A stretch of 59,302 nt of DNA from Caryophanales bacterium (GCA_029256085.1 JAQSYP010000003.1:67891-127192), one strand, 5' to 3'; shown: positions 43,612 to 53,072, counted from the first letter of the stretch. Numbers and translations are program-made. Notes: generated by a model not told the origin, from the sequence alone.

Positions 43612-44292
43612 ATGAGAGAGGAAGAAAACAAGAAGTCTTCTCCAAAAGGGGTAAATTTAGTGAACAAAAAGTGGTTTTATCCAGCGCTTTATGTGGCAGT
43701 AGTATCAATTCTATTAATCGTTGCATTCGTAATGCAAGCTACTTCTGACCGTCCTATTGAAGTGGGACAGCCAAAAGATACTGGTTCAGGATCAAAGTCG
43801 GTTGTACCAGTAACTAAGAAAGAAGAAGTAATGCAGATGCCTATGTTAGACGATGACATGGCTGTAATTCAAAAGAAATTCTACGATGACAAAATGTCAG
43901 CTGAAGAGCAAGAAGCAGCTCTAGTATCATATAACAACACATTTACACCAAACACTGGAATTGACATTACGACAAAAGAAGGAAAATCTTTTGATGTTGT
44001 AGCTGCATTAAGTGGTACGGTAACTTCTGCGGAAAAAGATCCAGTATTAGGTAATATTGTAACAATTGATCATGGTAATGGTTTTGTTACATACTACCAA
44101 AGTCTTGGAACTGTTGCAGTTGAACCTGGTTCTCAAGTTGACCAAGGACAAGTTATTGCGACTGCTGGTACAAGCTTAGTAAACAAAGAAGCTGGAAACC
44201 ATGTTCATTTTGAATTACGTAAAGATGGCGTTGCTGTTAACCCAGCAGACGTTATGAACAAGACCCTTTCTTCAGTTAGCGAAGTAAAATAA
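43612..44292 (+). CDS. spoIIQ: Stage II sporulation protein Q (degenerate LytM domain)
   Basis: This 226-residue forespore membrane protein pairs with mother-cell SpoIIIAH across the intermembrane space to hold the membranes during engulfment and form the feeding-tube channel. It has one transmembrane helix (about 21-41) and a C-terminal M23/LytM domain. The first metal-ligand motif HxGxD reads NTGID, so the zinc histidine is replaced by asparagine, while the later HVHFEL is intact. Loss of this ligand fits the catalytically inactive Bacillus SpoIIQ. The start is ATG 43612 after GATGAGGTGATG. Confidence 0.94.
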   Translation: MREEENKKSSPKGVNLVNKKWFYPALYVAVVSILLIVAFVMQATSDRPIEVGQPKDTGSGSKSVVPVTKKEEVMQMPMLDDDMAVIQKKFYDDKMSAEEQEAALVSYNNTFTPNTGIDITTKEGKSFDVVAALSGTVTSAEKDPVLGNIVTIDHGNGFVTYYQSLGTVAVEPGSQVDQGQVIATAGTSLVNKEAGNHVHFELRKDGVAVNPADVMNKTLSSVSEVK

Positions 44293-44636
44293 AAGCTGAC
44301 TGCCCAGACCCTGTAGCAAATAATTGCTACAGGTTTTTTGTTTTTTCAGTATTCATGTTCTTGTTTATTGAGCGGAAATAAACCACCTAGTTTATTTCAT
44401 TTCGAATAGGGATAAATGGTTTTTTTTTTGTACTTAGCATAATTTGGTCGAGTTACTAATAAAATGTTACAAACCTGACCAAGAGAGTGTCTGAGGTGAG
44501 AAATCGAGAACTGCCTTAGTAGTATATGTTGCGATGATCCCTCTTTATGATGAGCAGTTTTACATATTCAACAATAGATGTCGCAGCGAGTCTCATTTCG
44601 CGCTCCTCATTTTCATATGCTAGGGAGGCGAGTGGT
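44293..44636. other. spoIIQ-spoIIID gap
   Basis: Besides the spoIIQ terminator at 44310-44347, this gap holds a perfect 9-bp stem (gaaataaac / gtttatttc) with a 6-base loop at 44375-44398 and no T run. CATATTCA near 44557 could be a sigma-E-type -10 box, but no convincing -35 is present. The reading frame of spoIIID stays open to 44547 here but lacks a ribosome site. Confidence 0.55.
44310..44347 (+). terminator. Terminator after spoIIQ
   Basis: cctgtagcaa pairs with ttgctacagg, followed by a long T-rich run. Confidence 0.92.
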
Positions 44637-44906
44637 GTGCACGATTACATCAAAGAACGTACACTCAAAATAGGAATGTACATTCTAGAAACAAAAAAAA
44701 CCGTTAGAGTAATAGCTAAAGAGTTCGGTGTTTCAAAAAGTACAGTTCATAAGGACTTAACTGAGAGATTACCAGCAATAAATCCAGAACTCGCAGGATC
44801 TGTACAAGAAATACTAGACTATCACAAATCTATACGACATTTACGTGGCGGAGAAGCTACTAAGATGAAGTATAAAAGGGAAGAAGCAGGGAAAGCAGTA
44901 AAATAA
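44637..44906 (+). CDS. spoIIID: Stage III sporulation transcription regulator SpoIIID
   Basis: This 89-residue DNA-binding protein reshapes mother-cell transcription between sigma-E and sigma-K. The helix-turn-helix is TVRVIAKEFGVSKSTVHKDL (about residues 20-39), followed by the basic tail KSIRHLRGGEATKMKYKREE. The start is GTG 44637 after GGGAGG, giving MHDYIKERT as in Bacillus. Codons further upstream are in frame but outside the conserved protein. Confidence 0.95.
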   Translation: MHDYIKERTLKIGMYILETKKTVRVIAKEFGVSKSTVHKDLTERLPAINPELAGSVQEILDYHKSIRHLRGGEATKMKYKREEAGKAVK

Positions 44907-45119
44907 TAGGCATAAACAAAACAATATTAAGATAAAAAGTATTAGCCTAGAAAAATATTTTCAGATTCAAGAAAATCCTTCTCACAAAAAGTCAAGCATT
45001 TAATTAAGAAAAAATTTACTCAATATGACAATTTATGATAAAATTAATTGTTAGATATAAATGAGTAATTTTTTCGAATAATATAAATGTGTGACGAAGA
45101 TATTGAGGAGGATTTTTTC

Positions 45120-46112
45120 ATGTGGTCAAAGGATATAGGGATTGATTTAGGTACAGCAAACGTACTTATTCATGTAAAGGGTAAAGGAATTGTACTTAAC
45201 GAGCCATCAGTTGTGGCGATAGATAAAAACTCGGGTAAAGTTTTGGCAGTAGGTGAAGAAGCACGCCGAATGGTTGGACGTACACCTGGAAATATAGTTG
45301 CGATACGTCCTCTAAAAGATGGTGTTATTGCAGACTTTGAAATTACTGAACAAATGTTAAAATATTTTATTAATAAATTAGATGTTAAAGGCTTCTTTTC
45401 AAAGCCGCGTATCTTAATTTGCTGTCCAACAAATATTACTTCAGTCGAAAAGAAGGCAATACGTGAAGCAGCTGAGAAGAGTGGTGGAAAGAAAGTTTAC
45501 TTAGAAGAAGAACCAAAGGTTGCAGCAGTTGGTGCAGGAATGGAAATTTTCCAACCATACGGCAACATGGTTGTTGACATAGGTGGGGGAACTACTGACG
45601 TAGCAGTTCTTTCAATGGGTGATATCGTAACTTCATCATCTATTAAAATGGCTGGAGATAAGTTCGATAACGAAATACTTAACTATATTAAAAGAGAGTA
45701 CAAGCTATTAATTGGTGAACGTACTGCTGAAGATATAAAAATAAGTGTAGGTACAGTTTTCCCAGGATCTCGTCACGAATCGCTTGATATCCGTGGTCGT
45801 GATCTAGTTTCAGGTCTTCCAAGAACAATTACGGTTTATTCGGAAGAAATTGAGCGTGCTCTTAAAGAACCAGCAGCTATGATAGTACAAGCAGCTAAAT
45901 CAGTACTTGAACGTACTCCACCAGAATTATCTGCCGACATTATTGACCGTGGTGTAATATTAACAGGTGGTGGTGCATTACTTCACGGAATGGACCTACT
46001 TTTAGCAGAAGAGTTAAAGGTTCCTGTACTTATTGCTGAAGAACCAATGAAGTGTGTTGCAATCGGTACTGGTATTATGTTGGAAAATATTGACAGAATA
46101 CCAGCGAAGTAA
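45120..46112 (+). CDS. mbl: Rod-shape protein Mbl (MreB paralog)
   Basis: This 330-residue actin homolog forms membrane filaments that guide lateral-wall synthesis. It has DIGIDLGTANVLIHVKGKGIVL, the phosphate-binding VVDIGGGTTDVAV and TGGGALLHGMD, characteristic of the MreB family. Position between spoIIID and flhO identifies Mbl. The ATG at 45120 is set by GAGGAGG at 45105-45111; an in-frame codon at 45087 lies upstream of it. Confidence 0.95.
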   Translation: MWSKDIGIDLGTANVLIHVKGKGIVLNEPSVVAIDKNSGKVLAVGEEARRMVGRTPGNIVAIRPLKDGVIADFEITEQMLKYFINKLDVKGFFSKPRILICCPTNITSVEKKAIREAAEKSGGKKVYLEEEPKVAAVGAGMEIFQPYGNMVVDIGGGTTDVAVLSMGDIVTSSSIKMAGDKFDNEILNYIKREYKLLIGERTAEDIKISVGTVFPGSRHESLDIRGRDLVSGLPRTITVYSEEIERALKEPAAMIVQAAKSVLERTPPELSADIIDRGVILTGGGALLHGMDLLLAEELKVPVLIAEEPMKCVAIGTGIMLENIDRIPAK

Positions 46113-46184
46113 AAACTAAGGACGACAATCCAAAAAGGCTGTATAATAAATAGATAAAAGTTTTACTGAGAGGAGACCATTGTT

Positions 46185-47012
46185 ATGCTTAGAGGATTTT
46201 ACACGGCAGCAGCGGGAATGATATCGCAACAAAGAAAAACTGATGTGCTAACAAATAATTTAGCTAATTCAAATACTCCTGGCTTCAAGTCAGAGCAAAC
46301 ATCAATGCGCTCGTTTCCAGAGATGCTTATTTCAAGTTATGATAAGCAGGCTATCCCTAGCAAAAATGGTATTTCTCGTGGGAACGTTATAGGTAGCTTA
46401 AATACAGGAGTCTATCTACAAGAAACTATGCCTAACTTAAGACAAGGTGATCTTCAACAAACGAATAGATTAACAGATATAGCTCTACGAGAGTTCAACT
46501 TACCTGTTAATCCGGAAACAGGGCGACCTGGATCACTATTTTATACAGTTCAAAACCAAGACGGTAATATTAGATATACTAAAAATGGTAATTTTGCAAT
46601 AGATGGACAAGGGTCCCTAACGACTAATGAAGGATTCTATGTTTTAGATAAGAATGGTCAAAAGATTACGATTCAAACAGATAATTTCAAAGTTTTACAA
46701 AATGGTGATGTAATAGAAGAAGGAAGATTAGTTGGAACAATTGGCGTAGCCTTTGCAGATAACCCTAGTGATCTTATCAAAGATGGTCCAGGAGTATTTA
46801 AATTTGGTAACGATGAAGTACTTCCGCAAGCTGAAGATGCAGGTCAGTTCACATTAAATCAAGGATTTATTGAACGTTCAAATGTTGACGTTCAGCAAAC
46901 AATGACAGACCTAATGATAGCTTACCGTTCATTCGAGGCTAATCAAAAAATGCTTCAAGCTTACGATCGCAGCTTAGAGAAAGCAGTAAATGAAATTGGA
47001 CGCATCGGATAA
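46185..47012 (+). CDS. flhO: Flagellar hook-basal body protein FlhO (FlgF/FlgG-like)
   Basis: This 275-residue protein is a distal or proximal rod subunit of the flagellar basal body. The N-terminal MLRGFYTAAAGMISQQRKTDVLTNNLANSNTPGFK and the C-terminal ERSNVDVQQTMTDLMIAYRSFEANQKMLQAYD form the coiled rod core typical of the family. Paired with flhP 24 bp downstream, as in Bacillus. The ATG at 46185 follows GAGAGGAGA. Confidence 0.93.
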   Translation: MLRGFYTAAAGMISQQRKTDVLTNNLANSNTPGFKSEQTSMRSFPEMLISSYDKQAIPSKNGISRGNVIGSLNTGVYLQETMPNLRQGDLQQTNRLTDIALREFNLPVNPETGRPGSLFYTVQNQDGNIRYTKNGNFAIDGQGSLTTNEGFYVLDKNGQKITIQTDNFKVLQNGDVIEEGRLVGTIGVAFADNPSDLIKDGPGVFKFGNDEVLPQAEDAGQFTLNQGFIERSNVDVQQTMTDLMIAYRSFEANQKMLQAYDRSLEKAVNEIGRIG

Positions 47013-47036
47013 AATTGTTTAGGGAGAAGGTGAACT

Positions 47037-47879
47037 ATGAACCGTTCTATAATTACAGCTACTAATACAATGTCACAGCTACAAAAACAAATTGATAACA
47101 TTTCAAATAATATTGCAAATGTTAATACGACTGGATATAAGAGTCGGGAAGCAAACTTCTCAGAACTTTTATACCAAAATTTTAACAACCAGCAACGTAC
47201 TGACAAAGAAATTGGTCGACTTACACCGCATGGAATCCGCTATGGAACTGGTGCGAAGCTTGGTCATACAAATGTTAATTATGGTATTGGTAACATCACT
47301 AAGACGGACCGCCTATTAGACGTAGCTTTGTCTAATCCTAGTCAATTCTTTAGAATTGGTGTTCAAACCGACGCAGCTACTGTTGAATATAGAGCGACTA
47401 GAGATGGTTCCTTCCATTTATCACCTACTGCTGATAATTCTAACATGCTAGAACTGGTAACGAGTAGTGGTCACTCCGTTGTAGACCCTAATGGGCAGAA
47501 AATACTTGTGCCAGCTGATTATAAACAAGTTACGTTTAGGCCTGATGGTAGTATTTTTGTTACAGATAAAAATGGCATAACAACTCAAAACCAACTTTCT
47601 ATTTTTCATTTTGATAAACCTCAGTTGTTAGAAAGTAAAGGCGACAACACATATGATTTGCCATTTAACTTGCAAGAACTAGGGTATAATGAAAATGATA
47701 TTGCGCGTGTAATTAATCCTAACGAGGGTAGCTTAGTTCAGGGCTCACTAGAGCAGTCAAACGTAGACCTATCTTCAGAGATGACTAACTTAGTAATGAC
47801 ACAACGTTCATATCAGTTCAACGCAAGAGCTATTACTCTATCAGATGAAATGATGGGTATGATCAACAATATTAGATAA
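47037..47879 (+). CDS. flhP: Flagellar hook-basal body protein FlhP (FlgG-like)
   Basis: This 280-residue rod protein has the same architecture as FlhO. It shows the N-terminal helix NTMSQLQKQIDNISNNIANVNTTGYKSR and the C-terminal LEQSNVDLSSEMTNLVMTQRSYQFNARAI. The pair builds the distal rod. The ATG at 47037 follows GGGAGAAGGTG. Confidence 0.93.
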   Translation: MNRSIITATNTMSQLQKQIDNISNNIANVNTTGYKSREANFSELLYQNFNNQQRTDKEIGRLTPHGIRYGTGAKLGHTNVNYGIGNITKTDRLLDVALSNPSQFFRIGVQTDAATVEYRATRDGSFHLSPTADNSNMLELVTSSGHSVVDPNGQKILVPADYKQVTFRPDGSIFVTDKNGITTQNQLSIFHFDKPQLLESKGDNTYDLPFNLQELGYNENDIARVINPNEGSLVQGSLEQSNVDLSSEMTNLVMTQRSYQFNARAITLSDEMMGMINNIR

Positions 47880-47945
47880 TTAATTTGGGAAGGATTTTTG
47901 GCAGATGCTGAGGTCCTTCTTTAATACATATAGGAGGTAAAAAGA

Positions 47946-48368
47946 ATGTTAGACGTTCAACAAATTAAAGAAATTATTCCACACAGATATCCGTTTCTAT
48001 TAGTAGACAAAATTACAGAAATGGAAGTCGGTAAAAAAGCAGTCGGGTTAAAAAATGTAACTATTAATGAGCCATTTTTTCAAGGTCATTTCCCTGATTA
48101 TCCTGTAATGCCAGGTGTTCTAATCGTTGAAGCGTTAGCACAAGTTGGTGCCGTAGCAATGCTAAGCTTAGATCAGTACAAAGGAAAAATCGGATTTTTC
48201 GCTGGTATCGACAACTGCCGATTCCGTCGCCAAGTGGTTCCAGGTGACGTTCTGAAGCTTGATGTTGAGATCGTTAGAATTAAAGGTCCAATCGGAAAAG
48301 GTAAGGCAGTAGCAACAGTAGATGGCGAAGTTGCATGCGAAGCAGAAATAACATTTGCGATTAAATAA
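47946..48368 (+). CDS. fabZ: 3-hydroxyacyl-ACP dehydratase FabZ
   Basis: This 140-residue hot-dog-fold enzyme removes water from 3-hydroxyacyl-ACP in type II fatty acid synthesis. The active-site histidine is in [22 protein letters not shown], with the catalytic glutamate in the following helix. Start ATG 47946 follows AGGAGG. Confidence 0.95.
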   Translation: MLDVQQIKEIIPHRYPFLLVDKITEMEVGKKAVGLKNVTINEPFFQGHFPDYPVMPGVLIVEALAQVGAVAMLSLDQYKGKIGFFAGIDNCRFRRQVVPGDVLKLDVEIVRIKGPIGKGKAVATVDGEVACEAEITFAIK

Positions 48369-48371
48369 ATA

Positions 48372-48412
48372 AAAACGTTACTAGTGGTTGGTGCCATTAG
48401 TAACGTTTTTTG
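48372..48412 (+). terminator. Terminator after fabZ
   Basis: aaaacgttactagtgg pairs with ccattagtaacgtttt, followed by a T run. It faces the terminator of the minus-strand helicase gene about 230 bp away. Confidence 0.92.
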
Positions 48413-48436
48413 TTTTCCAAAGATTTTTCGACATCG

Positions 48437-48520
48437 CGGTGCGATTTTTACCGATGACGGTGCGATTTTTACCGATGACGGTGCGATTTTGACAAATGAC
48501 GGTGCAATCCAAATCCAAAA
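48437..48520. repeat. 21-bp-period array, family B (4 units)
   Basis: Units start at 48437, 48458, 48479 and 48500. The core is CGGTGCGATTTT followed by ACCGATGA or a variant; the last unit is degenerate. It is preceded by tttttcgacat, similar to the TTCGACA flank of the family A arrays. It lies between the convergent fabZ and ywqA terminators. Confidence 0.88.
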
Positions 48521-48531
48521 TTCGACAAACG

Positions 48532-48636
48532 CGTACTAAAAAGATAATTTTACGTATGGAAAAAACCAATTCACGTACGAAAAAGTCGTTATTGCGTACG
48601 AAAAGACCTAGTTCACGTACGAAAAGCACATACCGA
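48532..48636. repeat. 21-bp-period array, family C (5 units)
   Basis: Units start at 48532, 48553, 48574, 48595 and 48616, again 21 bp apart. The core is CGTACGAAAA with eleven variable bases; the first two units differ at a few core positions. It directly follows family B after the flank aaaattcgacaa. Together the two arrays fill nearly all of the 303-bp convergent gap. Confidence 0.88.
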
Positions 48637-48639
48637 TAT

Positions 48640-48669
48640 AAAAAAGAAACCTAGCCACAGCTAGGTTTC
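48640..48669 (-). terminator. Terminator of ywqB-ywqA (minus strand)
   Basis: On the minus strand gaaacctagc pairs with gctaggtttc and is followed by TTTTTT. It ends the helicase operon. Confidence 0.88.
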
Positions 48670-48671
48670 AA

Positions 48672-51437
48672 CTACTTTAATTTCATTAAATCTTCAAGTT
48701 CTTCGATGGATAACTCGGTTAATAAACCTTCTGGATGCATGATTTTATCATTTAATTCTTGTTTTGTCTCAATTATCTTATCGATTCGTTCCTCGAGAGT
48801 GCCTTTAGTAATTAATTTATGAACATGTACGAAAAATTCCTGTCCAATTCTATATACACGATCAGTAGCTTGATTCTCAACAGCAGGATTCCACCAACGA
48901 TCATAGTGGATAACATGATTAGCAGCAGTTAGATTAAGTCCTGTTCCACCGGCCTTCAGTGATAAAATCATAACAGGGAACTCACGGTTTTGAAATCTTT
49001 TAACTAAACGATCACGCTCATCTTTTCGAAGACCACCATGGAAAAATGGAACTTCTAACCCAAACACATTTTTAAAATGGAATTGCATTATTTCAGCCAT
49101 GCGCAAATACTGTGTAAAAATTAGACAGCTTTCACCTTGGTCGATAATGTCACCAATAATTGTCGTGCATCTATCAAGTTTTGGTGACAATTTAAAGTTA
49201 CCAACGGAAGGTCTTATTTTTTCATACAACATAGGATGATTACAAATTTGCTTCAACTTACTTAATAAAACAAGTATTAGTCCTTTACGCTCAATCCCTG
49301 ATTTCTTATCAACCTCGCTCAGGCCAGCACGAACTAATCCTTCATAAAGCGCAGCTTGTTCAACGTCAAGTGTACATATTTCTTTTTGCTCAATCTTATC
49401 AGGTAGATCAAGAGCTATATCTTCATCTTTCTTGGTCCTTCTTAAAATAAATGGATGGACAACGGATTTCAAAGCTGTAATTTTCGCTGGATTTCTATCC
49501 TTCTCAACAGGAATAATAAAGCTCTGAGTAAACTGCTTTAAATTTCCGAGATAACCCTTTTGGACAAAATCAAAAATTGACCAAAGCTCAGAAAGCCTGT
49601 TCTCCATAGGGGTACCTGTTAAAGCGATATGATGCTTACCACACAAATTTCGAACAACAGATGACTGCTTTGAAGTGGAGTTCTTTATGTTCTGTGCCTC
49701 GTCGATACAAATACAATCCCACTTTACTCCTTTAAACAACTCGTCATCATTTGAAACATGACCGTATGAAGTAAGGACAATATCATAGCCACTAATAGCA
49801 TCTGAAAAATTAGTTCTTTCACGGTTTTGACCGTAATGTATATAAACTTTCAAAGATGGAGCGAAACGTTCCAATTCTGATTCCCAGTTTCCTAGCACTG
49901 ACGTTGGGCATATCAAAAGAATCGGCTCGTTAGAAACATCAACCGAACTTCTAATATGTGAAAAATAAGAAATAGCTTGGACCGTTTTCCCAAGACCCAT
50001 ATCATCAGCCAATATTGCCCCAAGTCCAATCTGGCGCATATAAACAAGCCATTCATAGCCAAACTGTTGATATTTGCGAAGATCAGTATGAACAAAAACA
50101 GGCTTAGGTAACTTTGGAACTTTATCTCTATTCCTCAACGCTACTAAATTGTCTTCCCAAGCAGTGTCTAACTCGACATCGGTTTGAAGCTCTAACTTAT
50201 TTGTAGGAAGCTTCGTAACTATTCCGCCACCACTTTGATGCTCTACGATATCTCTTAAAGAAATGCCTTTCTTTTTTGCTTCGTTTAAAAGCTTATGAAC
50301 GTTCTTTAATGTTTCGGGGTCAAGAATAATCCACTCATTCCCAATTTTAATAAATCTCTGCTTCTCATTTAATAATCTTTCAAAATCCATCTCAGAAAAC
50401 ATTTTCTCGCCAATTGCCACAGACCAATCGAAGTTTTTCAAGCTCGATGAAAATGATTCTAGAGAATTAAATCGAGTATTAACATGTTCTTGCTGCGAGG
50501 CCCTGAGTGCATAGGTTACACGAGATGCCGTTTCCCACCATGATGGTAAAAAGACCTCAACCCCAGCACTAATTAATACAGGGGCATTAACCATCAGAAA
50601 CTCATATGCCTCTTCTTCAGTCAATTTAGACTTTAATGGTGCAACCTCATCATCAGCAGAAAGCTTCGGAAAGCTAGTTGCCCAATGTGATACTGTTCTT
50701 CGGATACGATTCCAATCTTCCGCCCAAACCTCAGTCGTTTCATACGGATTCCAAACAAACCACTCAGACTCAGAATTAGCAGTTCTAATAACAACATTAA
50801 GACTCCAATCGTACTCATTTTCGATAGGTTCATGAAGTTGCAACCCAATTTTGTAATTCGAATTTGAAGTGTTCCAGCCAATTATTTCATACCAATCATC
50901 TTTAGAAATAACGGAAATATCAGCAATTTTTGTTGCTCTAATAAACGTCTCCACATAAACCTTGAGCTCATTTTTAATTGGAAAATGACTTTTAGCACAG
51001 TCTTCAAGAATACTTTTGAAAAAAATTAATATCTTATCATCAGTACCATTTCTTTCGGAGAGTTTCCAATTTAGGGCACTGGTTGAACTTTCATAATCAG
51101 GAATAATCTCACGGTTATCTAAAGCAGATTGTAAAACTAAAGCGTCTGTTATTGTCATGCCATCTTTAATATGAAAGTTAACAGTGAACAAACTATTGCA
51201 TGCATCTTCTATTAGAAAAGTATAAGCAAGATACGGTGACAACAGGATATACTCTTTTCCACTAACCTTAAAAGTCTCGATGTTCGAACCAAAAAAAGAT
51301 TCATGGTGCCACATGAAAGCATGAGGAACCCAGCTAGCTGTAGGGAAATGTTCACCATTAACTCCCACTGCATGAAGCGCAACACCATCATCATCAAGAT
51401 TTTCAAATACAATGCTAAAGCTATTATTTTTAGTCAT
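48672..51437 (-). CDS. ywqA: SNF2-family DNA/RNA helicase-like ATPase YwqA
   Basis: This 921-residue protein has a large N-terminal region typical of bacterial SNF2-associated proteins, then a Swi2/Snf2 motor. Walker A LADDMGLGKTVQA lies near residues 475-487, the DEAQ Walker B is near 580, and motifs V-VI (SLKAGGTGLNLTAANHVIHY and DRVYRIGQ) are near 830-862. It is a double-stranded DNA translocase by family; its physiological role is unknown. It overlaps the upstream YwqB-like gene by 8 bp, and this pair is conserved in Bacillus. Confidence 0.93.
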   Translation of the reverse strand: MTKNNSFSIVFENLDDDGVALHAVGVNGEHFPTASWVPHAFMWHHESFFGSNIETFKVSGKEYILLSPYLAYTFLIEDACNSLFTVNFHIKDGMTITDALVLQSALDNREIIPDYESSTSALNWKLSERNGTDDKILIFFKSILEDCAKSHFPIKNELKVYVETFIRATKIADISVISKDDWYEIIGWNTSNSNYKIGLQLHEPIENEYDWSLNVVIRTANSESEWFVWNPYETTEVWAEDWNRIRRTVSHWATSFPKLSADDEVAPLKSKLTEEEAYEFLMVNAPVLISAGVEVFLPSWWETASRVTYALRASQQEHVNTRFNSLESFSSSLKNFDWSVAIGEKMFSEMDFERLLNEKQRFIKIGNEWIILDPETLKNVHKLLNEAKKKGISLRDIVEHQSGGGIVTKLPTNKLELQTDVELDTAWEDNLVALRNRDKVPKLPKPVFVHTDLRKYQQFGYEWLVYMRQIGLGAILADDMGLGKTVQAISYFSHIRSSVDVSNEPILLICPTSVLGNWESELERFAPSLKVYIHYGQNRERTNFSDAISGYDIVLTSYGHVSNDDELFKGVKWDCICIDEAQNIKNSTSKQSSVVRNLCGKHHIALTGTPMENRLSELWSIFDFVQKGYLGNLKQFTQSFIIPVEKDRNPAKITALKSVVHPFILRRTKKDEDIALDLPDKIEQKEICTLDVEQAALYEGLVRAGLSEVDKKSGIERKGLILVLLSKLKQICNHPMLYEKIRPSVGNFKLSPKLDRCTTIIGDIIDQGESCLIFTQYLRMAEIMQFHFKNVFGLEVPFFHGGLRKDERDRLVKRFQNREFPVMILSLKAGGTGLNLTAANHVIHYDRWWNPAVENQATDRVYRIGQEFFVHVHKLITKGTLEERIDKIIETKQELNDKIMHPEGLLTELSIEELEDLMKLK

Positions 51438-53010
51438 GTAGTAAGCTTCCTTTCTTAATAATATCTAGGAAACTTCTTAGTTTTTGATGTTTATTAAAGA
51501 ACATCTTGAAATAACTATCCCAGTAGTCTTGTTTGTTATGAAAAAAGTAAAGCTCCTTTAACTTAACTAAATATTTATTAGCTAATACGTAGTTTGACTT
51601 ACCTTTCTTTTTCATTAAACCATCGATTAACCGGTGATAAATAGGGAAGAGGCTCTCATGTCTCTCCTTTTCAAGCTGTTCAATAGTAAAGATATTATGC
51701 TCATCAAGCTCTAGACCTATATAGAACTGCAGCTCAACCCATTTATGTCGATCGCTCTCCTCAAATAAGTATTGCTCATACTCAACTGCGCTATAAGGAA
51801 GATACTTTTTTAAAGCATCTTCATAGGCAGTTGAAATACCAGTGTGCTCATAGAAGAAGGAATAATAGCTAAAGAATGTTGCAATTATTCCACGGGAATT
51901 TGCTTCAACTGGAATTTGTTTTTCACAGTAAGTAAGCCATTTTTCAAGCTTAATCCAATCCTTTTTCTTCTTTAGAAAATCAAGAATAGGTTCTACAAAA
52001 GAAAACTTAAAGTAACCTAACGAGAAATGTATTTCTAAACCTTTGTCTACTTCGTTATTAACCGTATGCAAAAATGCCAAGGCATTTTTATTGGTACATT
52101 TAGAAAGTTCTTTTTCAAGAAGCTTAGACTGGGTGCTCCAAATTAACCAATATTCTGTGTAAACCTTATAACACTCACTTGAAACGAACTCACTGTCCAA
52201 GAGTTTTCTAATGTCATCCGATAAAGACTTCTCAAATTCAAGCATTTCAAATGTTTTCGTAAGAGGTTGTAACTTCTGAATATTTTGTTTAATAAATAAT
52301 AAAATTCTTTCGGCAAATGAAAGTAAGTAAGTACTAACGAAATTGTTTAGTTTCATTTCTTCTTCAAGCGTTTTAATAAAAGTATCAAATATATAAACCC
52401 CAAGAACAATTGAATATACAGATCTATCAATATCATCGCGAGGAGCATTTTGCATTTCTTCAGATAAAAATTGATTTAACTGTAATGGTACACGGGCTTT
52501 ATTAGACTTAGAAGCAAGTGAAATACTAGTTTTTTTGATCATTTCAATATATTTTTGCTCGAAATCACTTTTCCAGAGCTCAACTGACTTAGTAGGAGAA
52601 AGTGATTCTTTCGAGTGGGAACTAATATTTATCTTCGGGCCTTTTAAAGAGTTCAGTATGGCATCATTTGCCTTAATACGTTCCTTCCACAAATCGATAA
52701 ATGTTCCAGCACGATCAACAGAAGAAAATGCTGAAAAAATAACAGCATAATCAATAGGCTCGAGATTAATTATTCTAGTAGGTTCAACTAAATCAATAAC
52801 TGAATCAAAAGGAGGACCTTCTTCATTTATAATGCAAGCAGTTAAAGAGTTAGAAGTACGTGATAAGTTATAAACGTATCCCTTACGATAAATGTCGAAA
52901 CCTAATTTAATATTATTTTTAATTTTTGATATATCGTTATTATCTAAGGTAATAAATAACTTTTTTGCGAAACTATACAACTCTTCTTTAGATACCAATT
53001 TTGCTATCAC
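51430..53010 (-). CDS. ywqB: YwqB-like partner of the SNF2 ATPase, SWIM zinc finger lost
   Basis: This 526-residue protein occupies the position of YwqB, a SWIM zinc-finger protein, directly upstream of the SNF2 gene. The region after KGYVYNLSRTSNSL, where the CxCx(n)CxH SWIM motif belongs, has only one cysteine, and the segment before YAVIFSAFSS lacks the zinc ligands. The rest is helical and poorly conserved. The start is GTG 53010 on the minus strand, after AGAGGTGG. Identity as YwqB rests on neighbourhood, length and layout. Confidence 0.75.
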   Translation of the reverse strand: MIAKLVSKEELYSFAKKLFITLDNNDISKIKNNIKLGFDIYRKGYVYNLSRTSNSLTACIINEEGPPFDSVIDLVEPTRIINLEPIDYAVIFSAFSSVDRAGTFIDLWKERIKANDAILNSLKGPKINISSHSKESLSPTKSVELWKSDFEQKYIEMIKKTSISLASKSNKARVPLQLNQFLSEEMQNAPRDDIDRSVYSIVLGVYIFDTFIKTLEEEMKLNNFVSTYLLSFAERILLFIKQNIQKLQPLTKTFEMLEFEKSLSDDIRKLLDSEFVSSECYKVYTEYWLIWSTQSKLLEKELSKCTNKNALAFLHTVNNEVDKGLEIHFSLGYFKFSFVEPILDFLKKKKDWIKLEKWLTYCEKQIPVEANSRGIIATFFSYYSFFYEHTGISTAYEDALKKYLPYSAVEYEQYLFEESDRHKWVELQFYIGLELDEHNIFTIEQLEKERHESLFPIYHRLIDGLMKKKGKSNYVLANKYLVKLKELYFFHNKQDYWDSYFKMFFNKHQKLRSFLDIIKKGSLLHD

Positions 53011-53042
53011 GAATTTCCACCTCTAAAAATGCTTATTAGATT

Positions 53043-53072
53043 ATTATACCTAATTACAGATACCTTTTTCAA
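53043..53072 (-). promoter_or_regulatory. Sigma-A promoter of ywqB-ywqA
   Basis: On the minus strand TTGAAA (53072-53067) and TATAAT (53048-53043) are 18 bp apart, about 35 bp before the GTG start. It lies in the divergent gap with gtaB. Confidence 0.7.

Noticed and set aside
48381-48629. An 82-codon minus-strand frame of seven-residue repeats (FVREL..., IGKNRTV...)
   Set aside because: The repetition is the 21-bp DNA period read as codons. The putative GTG start has no ribosome site, and the frame runs through the fabZ terminator.
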